Assembly: GCA_023379515.1 (NCBI GenBank) | Contig: JAMCQQ010000489.1 | Location: 1 to 13,805 of the forward strand | DNA: 13,805 nt | Origin: Actinomycetota bacterium | GTDB lineage: Bacteria > Actinomycetota > Humimicrobiia > Humimicrobiales > Humimicrobiaceae | Direction: 5' to 3' | Part shown: in pieces, positions 1 through 6,818 of the stretch | Position numbering within the stretch: position 1 is the first letter of the stretch | Layout: each line of letters begins with the position of its first letter | Translations under genes and position numbers: made by a program | Notes under the pieces: model-generated | Database searches by the model: none | Told to the model about the DNA's origin: nothing | The model's input: the letters and a program-made list of their open reading frames with translations, nothing else

Positions 1-30
1 GAACTCTATTCCCTGTGTGAAAATCTGGTT
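1..30. repeat. Outer inverted repeat arm (pairs with 355-384)
   Basis: Bases 1-30 are the exact reverse complement of 355-384. The match begins at the window's first base and stops at base 31, so it could extend beyond the left edge. The 355-384 copy encodes the conserved structural-zinc lobe of the dehydrogenase, so that copy is native. The edge copy reads as an unremarkable peptide (IFTQGIEF). A real inversion event or an assembly fold-back at a contig end are both possible. Confidence 0.85.
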
Positions 31-690
31 ATCAATTTTTGCGAAATTAATTGTAAAATCAGCGCCAAATTCACTGGCAATTCCCAGCCTCTCATCAGAA
101 AGATCGGTAGATATCACTCTGGCGCCTTTTAATTTGGCAAGTGTTACCCAAAAAAGTCCTATGGGGCCGGCACCATTGACTACTACCGTGTCTCCTTCTG
201 TAATGTTTGAAACATCTGCACCATGAACCACGCAAGCCAGCGGTTCGGTAAGGGCAGCTTCTTTATAAGTTACGCCGGCGGGAATTGCCAGTGAATTTGG
301 CTTAAGAATATTTGCCGGAATACGGATATACTCCGCATATGCCCCGTTATTGTAAACCAGATTTTCACACAGGGAATAGAGTTCATGCTTGCAGTAATAA
401 CACATAAAACATGGAACAGAATTCATTGCTGTAACCCTGTCTCCTGGCTCGTAGTCAATCACTTCGTCTCCGGTTTCTACTATATCTCCGGACCATTCAT
501 GTCCAAATACTGAGCCTTTCTCGATCATCGTGGGGTGACCTCTCTTATAAGTTTTCAGGTCAGATCCGCAAGTCAAAGCACTTTTTATTTTAACCAATGC
601 TTCTCCGGGTCCGACTTTTGGAATATCAATAAATTCTAATCTTACATCTCCCGGACCATAAAAAAGCTGCGCCTTCATTTTGCCTTTCAT
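1..690 (-). CDS. Zinc-dependent medium-chain alcohol/polyol dehydrogenase, 3' end missing
   Basis: This encodes the first 230 residues of an MDR-superfamily dehydrogenase of the threonine/sorbitol dehydrogenase type; the C-terminus lies beyond the left edge. The catalytic zinc site is seen as TCGSD (about residue 41) and GHEW (about 64). The structural zinc lobe is the four-Cys array CFMCYYCKHELYSLC (about 104-118). The Rossmann motif GAGPIGL is near 183, followed about 20 residues later by an Asp (ISTDLS), which suggests NAD over NADP. The start is well supported: ATG at 690 preceded by AAGGAG. The substrate cannot be read from sequence. The corrinoid-protein gene lies upstream on the same strand but is separated by a terminator and a candidate operator, so the two are probably transcribed separately. 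The last 10 codons coincide with an exact inverted copy of an upstream stretch, so residues after about 220 should be treated with caution. Confidence 0.88.
   Translation of the reverse strand, partial: MKGKMKAQLFYGPGDVRLEFIDIPKVGPGEALVKIKSALTCGSDLKTYKRGHPTMIEKGSVFGHEWSGDIVETGDEVIDYEPGDRVTAMNSVPCFMCYYCKHELYSLCENLVYNNGAYAEYIRIPANILKPNSLAIPAGVTYKEAALTEPLACVVHGADVSNITEGDTVVVNGAGPIGLFWVTLAKLKGARVISTDLSDERLGIASEFGADFTINFAKIDNQIFTQGIEF
64..85. repeat. Inner inverted repeat arm (pairs with 280-301)
   Basis: Bases 64-85 are the exact 22-base reverse complement of 280-301, nested inside the 1-30/355-384 pair with almost the same centre (182.5 versus 192.5). Both arms encode dehydrogenase-like sequence: GIASEFGA on one, PNSLAIP on the other. 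A 22-bp match is very unlikely by chance in so short a stretch. Confidence 0.85.
280..301. repeat. Inner inverted repeat arm (pairs with 64-85)
   Basis: Exact 22-bp partner of 64-85 in inverted orientation; see that entry. Confidence 0.85.
355..384. repeat. Outer inverted repeat arm (pairs with 1-30)
   Basis: Exact 30-bp partner of 1-30 in inverted orientation, lying within the zinc-lobe coding region of the dehydrogenase. Confidence 0.85.
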
Positions 691-723
691 ATAATTTCTC
701 CTTCAGCAATTTAATGATCTTCT

Positions 724-807
724 ATTTATCGCATTAATAAATAAGATTAGCAGATTATTTCCTGTAAGCAAGCTTTCATTATTGCTTACGAATTAAAATT
801 TATCGCA
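724..807 (-). promoter_or_regulatory. Candidate control region of the dehydrogenase gene
   Basis: The leader between the corrinoid terminator and the dehydrogenase start holds an 8-bp inverted repeat, GTAAGCAA at 764-771 and TTGCTTAC at 782-789, with a 10-base spacer. It is flanked by two direct copies of ATTTATCGCA at 724-733 and 798-807. On the minus strand the right-hand part of the inverted repeat supplies a weak -35-like TTGCTT. The arrangement is typical of a repressor or activator site, but no regulator can be named. No good sigma-70 -10 box is evident. Confidence 0.35.
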
Positions 808-828
808 ATTTCCATAAATGGGCACACC

Positions 829-872
829 AAAAAAATTAGAAGTGCCTATATTCACTTAGACACTTCTAATTT
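829..872 (-). terminator. Rho-independent terminator of the corrinoid-protein gene
   Basis: A perfect 12-bp stem (833-844 with 861-872) encloses a 16-base loop. Read on the minus strand the descending arm runs into a T tract (complement of the A run at 829-835). It lies about 65 bases past the stop codon of the corrinoid gene and ahead of the dehydrogenase gene. Confidence 0.7.
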
Positions 873-936
873 AATATTCCTATTATCTCTCTAGAACTAT
901 TGAATCCAAACTTTTTATTATTAATTAATAATAAGT

Positions 937-1569
937 TTAGCTCAACAGTTTTGTAGCAAGGTCAACAGCACTTGATGCATCAGGAGCATATCCCGCAGCA
1001 CCTATGGAGTCTGCATATTCCTGCGTAAGAGGTGCACCGCCAACCATAACCCTTACATCTGCAGTAGCCTTGTCAGCTTTTAATGCTGCAATTACATCTT
1101 TCATAACCGGCATTGTAGTTGTAAGAAGAGCAGAAAGTCCAACTACTTTTGCACCATTTTGCTTTGCAGCTTCTACATACTTTTCGGGTGGAATATCAAC
1201 ACCTGCATCTATTACTGTGAACCCTCCGCCTTCAAGCATCATTCCAACAAGATTTTTGCCAATGTCATGAAGGTCTCCCTGAACAGTTCCTATCACAACT
1301 ATTCCCTTCATTTTTGCGCCTGATTCAGACAGCATTGGCTTGATGATATCCATAGCAGCATGCATTGCTCTAGCTGCTATCAGTACCTCGGGTATGTACA
1401 TTTCATTGGCTTTAAATTTCTTGCCAACAACTTCCATACCCGGAACCAGACCCTCATTTAGGATCTCTACTGCGCCGACTCCATTATCTACCAATTTCTG
1501 GGTGATTTCCTTGCTCTTTACATTATCACCGGCGATAATGCAGTCAGCCAAATCCTGGTATTTTGCCAT
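937..1569 (-). CDS. Corrinoid (cobalamin-binding) methyl-carrier protein, MtaC/MtbC/MttC family
   Basis: A 210-residue B12 carrier of the kind that accepts a methyl group from a substrate-specific methyltransferase and passes it on for C1 metabolism; it acts in the cytoplasm. The N-terminal helical cap (about 1-85) is followed by the Rossmann-like B12 domain with the signature GDLHDIGKN (Asp99-x-His101-x-x-Gly104; His101 is the lower cobalt ligand), then a GLSALLTTTM segment and VGGAPLT near the nucleotide-tail pocket. An upstream in-frame ATG at 1599 exists, but the ATG at 1569 is preceded by AAAGGAG, starts at the usual family position, and suits the -10 box at 1614-1619, so I use it. No methyltransferase gene is in the window, so the methyl donor (methanol, methylamine, betaine, methoxy-aromatic) is unknown. 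It is monocistronic, ending in a strong terminator. Confidence 0.92.
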   Translation of the reverse strand: MAKYQDLADCIIAGDNVKSKEITQKLVDNGVGAVEILNEGLVPGMEVVGKKFKANEMYIPEVLIAARAMHAAMDIIKPMLSESGAKMKGIVVIGTVQGDLHDIGKNLVGMMLEGGGFTVIDAGVDIPPEKYVEAAKQNGAKVVGLSALLTTTMPVMKDVIAALKADKATADVRVMVGGAPLTQEYADSIGAAGYAPDASSAVDLATKLLS

Positions 1570-1613
1570 AGCTTCTCCTTTCGCTATTTTATTAACCATT
1601 CTTAATAAGCGTG

Positions 1614-1643
1614 ATTATACCTTAAATAATAAAGTATTTACAA
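1614..1643 (-). promoter_or_regulatory. Promoter of the corrinoid-protein gene
   Basis: On the minus strand a perfect TATAAT (1614-1619) lies 18 bases downstream of TTGTAA (1638-1643). Transcription would start near 1607, giving a leader of about 38 bases containing the AAAGGAG ribosome site. Confidence 0.5.
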
Positions 1644-1672
1644 TAAGAGAAAAAGATTTTCTAAAAGTTTTA

Positions 1673-1701
1673 TTTACTCTGATATATTAATAATGTATAC
1701 T
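1673..1701 (+). promoter_or_regulatory. Promoter of the glycosylase gene, predicting a leaderless mRNA
   Basis: TTTACT at 1673-1678 and TATACT at 1696-1701 are separated by exactly 17 bases. Transcription would begin about 7 bases after the -10 box, at or within a base of the ATG at 1709. No Shine-Dalgarno sequence precedes that ATG, consistent with a leaderless transcript. It is divergent from the corrinoid promoter. Confidence 0.55.
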
Positions 1702-1708
1702 TTATATA

Positions 1709-2341
1709 ATGCCAATAAGTTCTAAAAAAAGTTTAAATAAACTCAAGGAAGAAATTATAAATTGCAAAAAATGCCTTGACCTTGTCAAGACAAGGAAGCA
1801 GCCTGTACCAGGTATAGGCGGTCCAAATTCAAAAATAATGCTGGTAGGCACATCCCCGAGTGAAAAGGGTTCAGAGCAGTCAGGTATACCATATGAAAAT
1901 AATTATTCAGGAAATTTAATCAGAAAAATTTTAACTGAAGCGAAACTTTCACTCGATATTGATACTTATATTACCTATATGGTCAAATGTACCCCAAGAA
2001 AAACAATAAAAAAAGAGGGCCAAGCTCAAGTAAAACTTTCAAAACCTACAACTAAGCATATAAACAATTGTATTAATTTTTTAACTGAAGAAATTTCTAT
2101 AATAACCCCGCACATTATTATTTCTCTGGGCCTTGAAATATCAAATATAATTCTTAAGAATTTCTTTTCAGTAGAAAAAGACTACAAAGACATAAGCAAA
2201 CTGCATATGAGAATATTTGAAAATCCTTCATTTAAGCTCGTTCCGTTTTTCAGTCCTGAAGATGTAAGAATCGGCCTTATCTCTGAGGAAAAATTTATAG
2301 AAGATTTCAGAGCTTTGTCAAAGCTGCTTTCAATTATTTAA
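1709..2341 (+). CDS. Divergent 4Fe-4S uracil-DNA glycosylase-like protein
   Basis: A 210-residue protein with the family 4/5 uracil-DNA glycosylase layout, the base-excision repair enzymes that remove uracil from DNA. Four cysteines fit the iron-sulfur cluster: Cys19 and Cys22 (CKKC), Cys94 (MVKCTPR) and Cys121. The motif following beta-1 is VGTSPSEKGSEQSGIPY (46-62), where family 4 normally has GEAPG followed by acidic residues and GxPF; thus Thr48 replaces the usual Glu. The C-terminal HP(A/S) motif appears as FFSPEDV, so the usual His is missing. ITYMVKCTPRK and ITPHIIISLG match the conserved core well. The only upstream ATG is at 1709. The fold assignment is firm, but activity or substrate may differ from standard enzymes. 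Its stop codon abuts the stop codon of the convergent hydrolase gene. Confidence 0.78.
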   Translation: MPISSKKSLNKLKEEIINCKKCLDLVKTRKQPVPGIGGPNSKIMLVGTSPSEKGSEQSGIPYENNYSGNLIRKILTEAKLSLDIDTYITYMVKCTPRKTIKKEGQAQVKLSKPTTKHINNCINFLTEEISIITPHIIISLGLEISNIILKNFFSVEKDYKDISKLHMRIFENPSFKLVPFFSPEDVRIGLISEEKFIEDFRALSKLLSII

Positions 2342-3349
2342 CTAGTTTTCAACCAGGTAAATATATATCTTTCTTCTTCCATATCTATAAGCTTCTTCAA
2401 GAGTGTCAAAACAAAGATCTATCCTGTCACCTTTTATCCAGCCACCTGTATCGGCTGCCAGAGCCTGTCCATATCCTTCGATATAGAGTTTCGTACCAAG
2501 CGGGATAAGTCTCGGATCAACCGCTACTATCCCCTTTCGGGCTCTTAATCCAGTTGCTGTTACCCCATCCCCATTTAAGCCGCCGCCGCCGGCATAATAA
2601 GCAGTTGCAACAACTTTCCATTCTCCGGCAAGTGTAATTCCTTGCGGCTGTATTTCTGCAATTCTGGCCCTTATATCTGCAAGTGTTTTTTGAACACTGG
2701 ATTTCTCTCCTTTTACTTTTTCAAGCAATGCATTGCCTTTTTGAAGAGCAGCCTCAAGCTTCTTCTGTTCGTTCTGCTGATCTTTTCGAGTCGCTTCGAG
2801 CTGCTTTTTCTTTTCTTCCGATTTTCTCAAAATCCTGTCATAAACTTCCTTGTCCAATCTTATCTCAGTAATAAGCTCTGCATCCCTTTTCATTATATTT
2901 TTCAATATATACAAGCTTGTTATGAACTCATTGATATCTCTGGCACTTACCATCATTTTAATTACATTATCATTACCGTATTTATATGAATAAACAATCC
3001 GGTCTCTTAATTCATCTTTTTTTATCGAAAGTTTCTTTTCCAGATTCTTTCTTTCGGCACCCAGCTCGTTAAGCTCATCCCCTATTCTTTTAATAGTTTC
3101 AATCAATTCTGCAATCTGATTTTTCTTTATCTCAATCAATGATTCTGTTGCCACTATCTCTTCAATAAGATTTTCTTCATCACTGCTTAGCTTCGATATT
3201 TCATTGCTTAATTCTTTTAAAGTAATAGCGTCAATTTTTTTTGGTGATGAAGAAGAAAATATTGCTATGATTGTTATAACCACAACAACCATAATTATTG
3301 TTTTAAACTGCCATTTTTTTAAATTGCAAAGATTTTTTTTATTTAACAT
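2342..3349 (-). CDS. Coiled-coil cell-wall hydrolase with C-terminal 3D domain
   Basis: A 335-residue exported or membrane-anchored protein. Residues 17-31 are one hydrophobic helix (signal anchor). Residues 42-230 are a long Glu/Lys-rich coiled coil of PcsB/CwlO type, including the typical stretch around YSYKYGND (121-128) and NEFITSLYILKNI. Residues 245-335 form a 3D domain (the MltA/YocH-type double-psi barrel) with the three signature aspartates Asp278 (VDPRLIPLG), Asp300 (AADTGG) and Asp311 (RIDLCF). Such proteins cleave peptidoglycan, probably as a lytic transglycosylase, and the coiled coil usually controls access. A TTG at 3397 would extend the frame by 16 residues, but the ATG at 3349 starts directly ahead of the basic N-region of the signal and is preferred. 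It overlaps the end of the DUF1287 gene by 11 bases, so the pair is likely co-translated. Confidence 0.85.
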   Translation of the reverse strand: MLNKKNLCNLKKWQFKTIIMVVVVITIIAIFSSSSPKKIDAITLKELSNEISKLSSDEENLIEEIVATESLIEIKKNQIAELIETIKRIGDELNELGAERKNLEKKLSIKKDELRDRIVYSYKYGNDNVIKMMVSARDINEFITSLYILKNIMKRDAELITEIRLDKEVYDRILRKSEEKKKQLEATRKDQQNEQKKLEAALQKGNALLEKVKGEKSSVQKTLADIRARIAEIQPQGITLAGEWKVVATAYYAGGGGLNGDGVTATGLRARKGIVAVDPRLIPLGTKLYIEGYGQALAADTGGWIKGDRIDLCFDTLEEAYRYGRRKIYIYLVEN

Positions 3350-4127
3350 TTTTAAGTGTGTCCCATCTGAAATGGCCGGTAATGCTGGATATTCCAAGTA
3401 TGTCCTTCTCTATCGTATATCCCGGATCAATATAATTGTAAATTACCTTCAATACACCCTTTCGTGTGGTTTTATCCGATAGAATTCCAACGTTATCGGA
3501 ATACCCGTCTTTGTCCATATCAAAAAAAACTATATCTCCCGGCAGCCATGAATTCAGATTCTTATAATCTGCAGAATCAAAACTTATCGCTAAAATCTGT
3601 GAGTTTCTTTTGAAAAAAATTTCCAGATTCTGAATTCTTCTATAGTCAATATTGGAATCAGGAACTCTTTGACCCCATATTTGTCTTAATGGATACTGGT
3701 CAAAGTTGTTGGTAATATCTTCGTTTACAAGATTGCGTATGTCAAAACCTGCTTCCTTAAACGCCCTGGCAACTATATCCGTACATAAGGCAAGCTCCGG
3801 AGGCGGATTACCTCCATTGTAATAATTCGGTTCGTTTAATCCTTCGCCAAAAATATTTTTTGCAGCCAACTCAAGCTGTTTTTTAGCACCAGCGAGAATA
3901 TCTTTCTGGTCATTTATCCCATCCCCATCTTTATCCGCAGTAAATCCTGCTTTATCCAAATCAACCATTCTGAATCTGGGTAATAGAACTGAAAGAGAAG
4001 TGGGAGGCTGGTATTCTTTTTTAAAGGTGAACTGACTGATGCTGATTGTTATGCCCAGTATTATTATAAGTATAATGATAATTATTATAAAATGTTTTAA
4101 TGTAAATTTTCTGATTTGATGGTCCAT
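3339..4127 (-). CDS. Membrane-anchored DUF1287 (NlpC/P60-like) protein with calcium-type Asp loops
   Basis: A 262-residue protein with one N-terminal membrane helix (13-32) and an external domain of the DUF1287 family, related to NlpC/P60 cysteine peptidases that act on cell-wall peptides. Family landmarks: Cys115 in ALCTDIVARAF, the LVNED segment (133-137), NIDYRRIQNL (159-168), GDIVFFD (197-203) and the terminal ITGHFRW (249-255). Two stretches have the D-x-D-x-D-G spacing of thrombospondin-type-3/dockerin calcium loops: 65-76 and 203-211. The second sits just where the family, as I remember it, carries HIGI(V)SD; here Asn212 (SDNVGILSD) replaces the probable catalytic His, and Tyr162 replaces the His of NIDHRR. 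It may therefore be a binding or structural protein and not a peptidase. It is first in a two-gene unit with the 3D-domain hydrolase. The ATG at 4127 has only a weak AGGG upstream. Confidence 0.78.
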   Translation of the reverse strand: MDHQIRKFTLKHFIIIIIILIIILGITISISQFTFKKEYQPPTSLSVLLPRFRMVDLDKAGFTADKDGDGINDQKDILAGAKKQLELAAKNIFGEGLNEPNYYNGGNPPPELALCTDIVARAFKEAGFDIRNLVNEDITNNFDQYPLRQIWGQRVPDSNIDYRRIQNLEIFFKRNSQILAISFDSADYKNLNSWLPGDIVFFDMDKDGYSDNVGILSDKTTRKGVLKVIYNYIDPGYTIEKDILGISSITGHFRWDTLKNVK

Positions 4128-4140
4128 AAACTTGTTAACC

Positions 4141-4235
4141 CTGATTTACCTAATCAGCTATCACTGAATAATTCAGCACAAATATACCAAATTATGAAAA
4201 GTATTAATACAAACAAATATTAGCAAATAATTTGG
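4141..4235 (-). promoter_or_regulatory. Palindrome-rich spacer between the nuo-like operon and the wall genes
   Basis: Two short perfect palindromic hairpins (CTGATT at 4141-4146 with AATCAG at 4152-4157; CTGAA at 4164-4168 with TTCAG at 4172-4176) precede the DUF1287 start. Further out, a 9-bp inverted pair (4187-4195 with 4227-4235) brackets GTATTAATAC. The outer pair may be a weak terminator for the nuo-like operon and the inner palindromes may be operators for the wall genes. No convincing -35/-10 pair was found. Confidence 0.25.
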
Positions 4236-4268
4236 ATTTAGATTATAAATTATAAGTAAATGCAGAAA

Positions 4269-5864
4269 TTAAAAACCTGTTATTATGAAAAGTGCCGGTC
4301 CAAAATTAATATTCAATATCTCAAGAAGACCTATCACACCAGCCGTAATAATAATTAAACTAAAAGCTGTAATGTAAATATAATAAAATTTTGTAAATTG
4401 GATCCTGCCATTGATTATATTCTCTGGTATTGAATTTGTGCCGGCACCGGAAAAATCTTTTACTGTATCATTGGTCGTTTTTGGTTTAGCTAAGGTCACA
4501 ATTATTAATCTTGAAATATTAATTGCCAAAAAGACAAATGCAATTACGGCTGCTGAAGTTATTAGAATACTAAAAACCATATTACTGGTGGTTACTGTTT
4601 TTTCAGGCAGAAAACTAATCAATTTGAAAAATGGTAAGATGTAAAAATATCTGTTTATGAAACCTGCAGTTCCTATTAATCCAAGGAAAGAAAATAGTAT
4701 TATAATAAAATTTACACCAACATATTTATTGACGCGGGCAAAGCCTCTGAGATTTTCCAATGAATCATTATCCGAAGAACTTGTTTTTTTACTTTTTTCT
4801 ATTGATGCTATTACACTATAAATCGGGAAATAGTTCAGCACAAGTAAAATGATATTTGACATAAAAAACCATTCGACCCTATCTTTGGTTTCAAGTCCTG
4901 AGCCAATCATTGCATAAGAAAGTATTGAAATTCCCAAAAATGAAAGAAAAATAAAAGCCAGTATCCGTCTTATGCTTTTTGTTTTTATTGCACCTATATT
5001 TCCACCCAAAATACAGACCAATGCAATAAAAATGAAGACTGCTGTCAGATAAAAACTGTTTTTTTCTATAAAATAAAACAAAATTTTGTTAATTTTCATA
5101 AATATAAAAATACCTGCCGGAAAATACAGGAACCAGATTATCAGCATAGATGATTGCTCACATCTTCTAACCATCTTCAAATAAGCGCTTTGAAATGGGA
5201 AAATGAATAAATAAAGATATGTGCCTGCGCTGAACATTATAATTCCAATGGCAAGCAAAGGGCTTGCCATTAAACTGTCAGATCCAAAAATCTGAATAAA
5301 ATTTTTAAAATCAGTAGAACCATAAAAAACCGAGAAGCTGACAAATAAAATAATTACAGCAAGGGCCGACATAAGAAAGAACCTCACCAGATAACTTCTA
5401 AGGTCAATACTATTTAAAACTGCCAGAAGCTGAAAAATACTTATAGTAAGAGCTGCAAAACTTACAAAAATCATAATAAAATTGCTCGACAACGATAATA
5501 ACACTAAGCTGCATACGGAAAATAAAAATATTATGATAATTTTTATAAAATGACTTTTATTTATATTGTTGAATGAAATGAAAATTAAAATGTTTAAAGC
5601 AACAAATAAAACTATGCATATCTCAATTACCTGCAGGGTCCCCAGATTAAACAGAAAGCTTGAAAAAGGCCCACTTGATTTGAAATTGTGAATATTTACT
5701 ACAAAAGCAGCTATCAATGAAAGGGCAGCTATAATAATTATAAATATTTTAAACCCTGTCCTTTTTGAAAGTCCGAAGAAGAGCGAAACAAATAATGCTC
5801 CAAATAAAATAACTATACTGTATGGCTGATTAAGAACTGCCAAAATATTATTAATTATCTCCAA
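4269..5864 (-). CDS. nuoN: NuoN-like antiporter-type subunit of a complex I relative, lacking key charged residues
   Basis: A 531-residue, roughly 14-helix membrane protein, last gene of the operon. Landmarks of the NuoL/M/N family can be aligned without gaps: SSNFIMIFVSFAALTISIF (helix 5), GTYLYLFIFPF (helix 7, 214-224), KTKSIRRILAF (helix 9) and GLIGTAGFINRYF (helix 12). The TAGF form fits NuoN better than L or M. Compared with remembered E. coli NuoN, the helix-5 Glu is Ala137, the helix-7 channel Lys is Tyr218, the helix-8 Lys falls at Phe248/Pro249, and the helix-12 Lys is Arg405, so only the last charge survives. The usual TPDxYxGAP loop after helix 7 is absent. The gene starts at TTG 5864, inside the end of nuoK (14-base overlap), with GGGGAG 9 bases upstream. 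No L or M subunit accompanies it. Confidence 0.75.
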   Translation of the reverse strand: MEIINNILAVLNQPYSIVILFGALFVSLFFGLSKRTGFKIFIIIIAALSLIAAFVVNIHNFKSSGPFSSFLFNLGTLQVIEICIVLFVALNILIFISFNNINKSHFIKIIIIFLFSVCSLVLLSLSSNFIMIFVSFAALTISIFQLLAVLNSIDLRSYLVRFFLMSALAVIILFVSFSVFYGSTDFKNFIQIFGSDSLMASPLLAIGIIMFSAGTYLYLFIFPFQSAYLKMVRRCEQSSMLIIWFLYFPAGIFIFMKINKILFYFIEKNSFYLTAVFIFIALVCILGGNIGAIKTKSIRRILAFIFLSFLGISILSYAMIGSGLETKDRVEWFFMSNIILLVLNYFPIYSVIASIEKSKKTSSSDNDSLENLRGFARVNKYVGVNFIIILFSFLGLIGTAGFINRYFYILPFFKLISFLPEKTVTTSNMVFSILITSAAVIAFVFLAINISRLIIVTLAKPKTTNDTVKDFSGAGTNSIPENIINGRIQFTKFYYIYITAFSLIIITAGVIGLLEILNINFGPALFIITGF

Positions 5865-6210
5865 GAGTATCTTCTCCCCACCAATCCGATTTATCTAATT
5901 TAAATAAAAAGTAATTATCTCTGGACTTAAATAATGCTTTGTCTATTAGTTTTCCATCAGCAGCAAAATTGTAATACACAATTGAAAACATCAGCAGATA
6001 AACAGAAATGATGCTAAGAAGTGTAAAAGTTTTATCCCACACCGATTCACTATAAAGAAAAAGTGAGAAACTGAAAAAATTTATAAGAGCCGAAATGATT
6101 AGTAGCTGAAAGGATATCAATATCGATAAAAAGCTTTTATAAAATGATATTCCAAACAAACCCAATAAGAATATTAAAAAACCGAAATAGCTTATTATTT
6201 GTAAATTCAA
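5851..6210 (-). CDS. nuoK: NuoK-like membrane subunit without its conserved glutamates
   Basis: A 119-residue, three-helix protein in the NuoK position. Residues 14-40 align gap-free with E. coli NuoK: FLLGLFGISFYKSFLSILIS corresponds to [20 protein letters not shown]. In this alignment Gln35 replaces the conserved helix-2 glutamate, and the third helix (about 61-80) has no acidic residue where NuoK has its second one. A charged tail of about 35 residues (84-119) follows the last helix and is longer than in typical NuoK. The start is TTG at 6210, the only usable one before residue 70; it overlaps the nuoJ stop as TTGA and has AGGAG 9 bases upstream, so translation is coupled to nuoJ. Confidence 0.72.
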   Translation of the reverse strand: MNLQIISYFGFLIFLLGLFGISFYKSFLSILISFQLLIISALINFFSFSLFLYSESVWDKTFTLLSIISVYLLMFSIVYYNFAADGKLIDKALFKSRDNYFLFKLDKSDWWGEDTLGDN

Positions 6211-6800
6211 CTGCCATCGCTCCTGTCATCACCCAAAGTATCGTTCCCATTATCATTTTTTAGGATGTTGATAAACCATATTATGCTGACAATGAGAATT
6301 GATAATATTAAAAGTAAAGTTGGCCAGTAATTCGAACCTATATTTTCTACAATTACGGTAATTCTTGGGGTTGTATAATTTCCCGCCTGCTTGTAACTTT
6401 TAAAGAAATTTAAAGAATACTTTAAAAAAATATAACCTATGCCTGCACAGGATAAAATTGAAAGTGCCAGGTTCGTGATCCATTTCCAGTCTTTCTTCCA
6501 TCTAAGTTTCCCAACAGGCAGTTCTGATTCATTTATATAACTGCCCCCTTTGCCGAAGTGTTCAACATCCTGCATATAAAGGAAAAGAAGAATATTGAAA
6601 AAAATGACAACTATTGCAATCATCATGAATGTCGCACCGGTTAAAAAAAGAAAGCATAAAATTCCAAAGGCAAGAAAAGTTAAAAATAAAAACATAAGTT
6701 TTTTCATCCGGTTTGTCAAAAACAAAAAAATCAAACCAAATAAAAAAACCAGCACCAATACAAAATAATTAATAATTTCTAGGGTTAATTTTCCATTCAT
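6207..6800 (-). CDS. nuoJ: NuoJ-like membrane subunit
   Basis: A 197-residue, five-helix protein located between nuoI and nuoK, the normal place for NuoJ. The helix-3 region TGATFMMIAIVVIFFNILLF parallels the GAYFAGALEIIVYAGAIMVLF region of E. coli NuoJ. The Glu, Tyr and Gly that mark the pi-bulge helix there appear as hydrophobic residues here (Ile, Val, Phe by my alignment). The loop after helix 3 (QDVEHFGKGG) and the separated C-terminal helices match NuoJ architecture. The C-terminal tail is acidic and ends NDTLGDDRSDGS. The start is ATG 6800, 18 bases after nuoI, with no clear ribosome site. Identification rests more on position and topology than on motif. Confidence 0.68.
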   Translation of the reverse strand: MNGKLTLEIINYFVLVLVFLFGLIFLFLTNRMKKLMFLFLTFLAFGILCFLFLTGATFMMIAIVVIFFNILLFLYMQDVEHFGKGGSYINESELPVGKLRWKKDWKWITNLALSILSCAGIGYIFLKYSLNFFKSYKQAGNYTTPRITVIVENIGSNYWPTLLLILSILIVSIIWFINILKNDNGNDTLGDDRSDGS

Positions 6801-6818
6801 ATTTTAAAATATCATAAA

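Noticed and set aside
1004..1690. Plus-strand open frames opposite the corrinoid gene (1004-1270 and 1340-1690)
   Set aside because: They are antisense shadows of a well-identified gene and have no family features or ribosome sites.
2642..3482. Plus-strand open frames opposite the hydrolase and DUF1287 genes
   Set aside because: Antisense to well-supported coding sequence; their Phe/Leu-rich translations reflect the Lys/Glu-rich coiled coil on the other strand.
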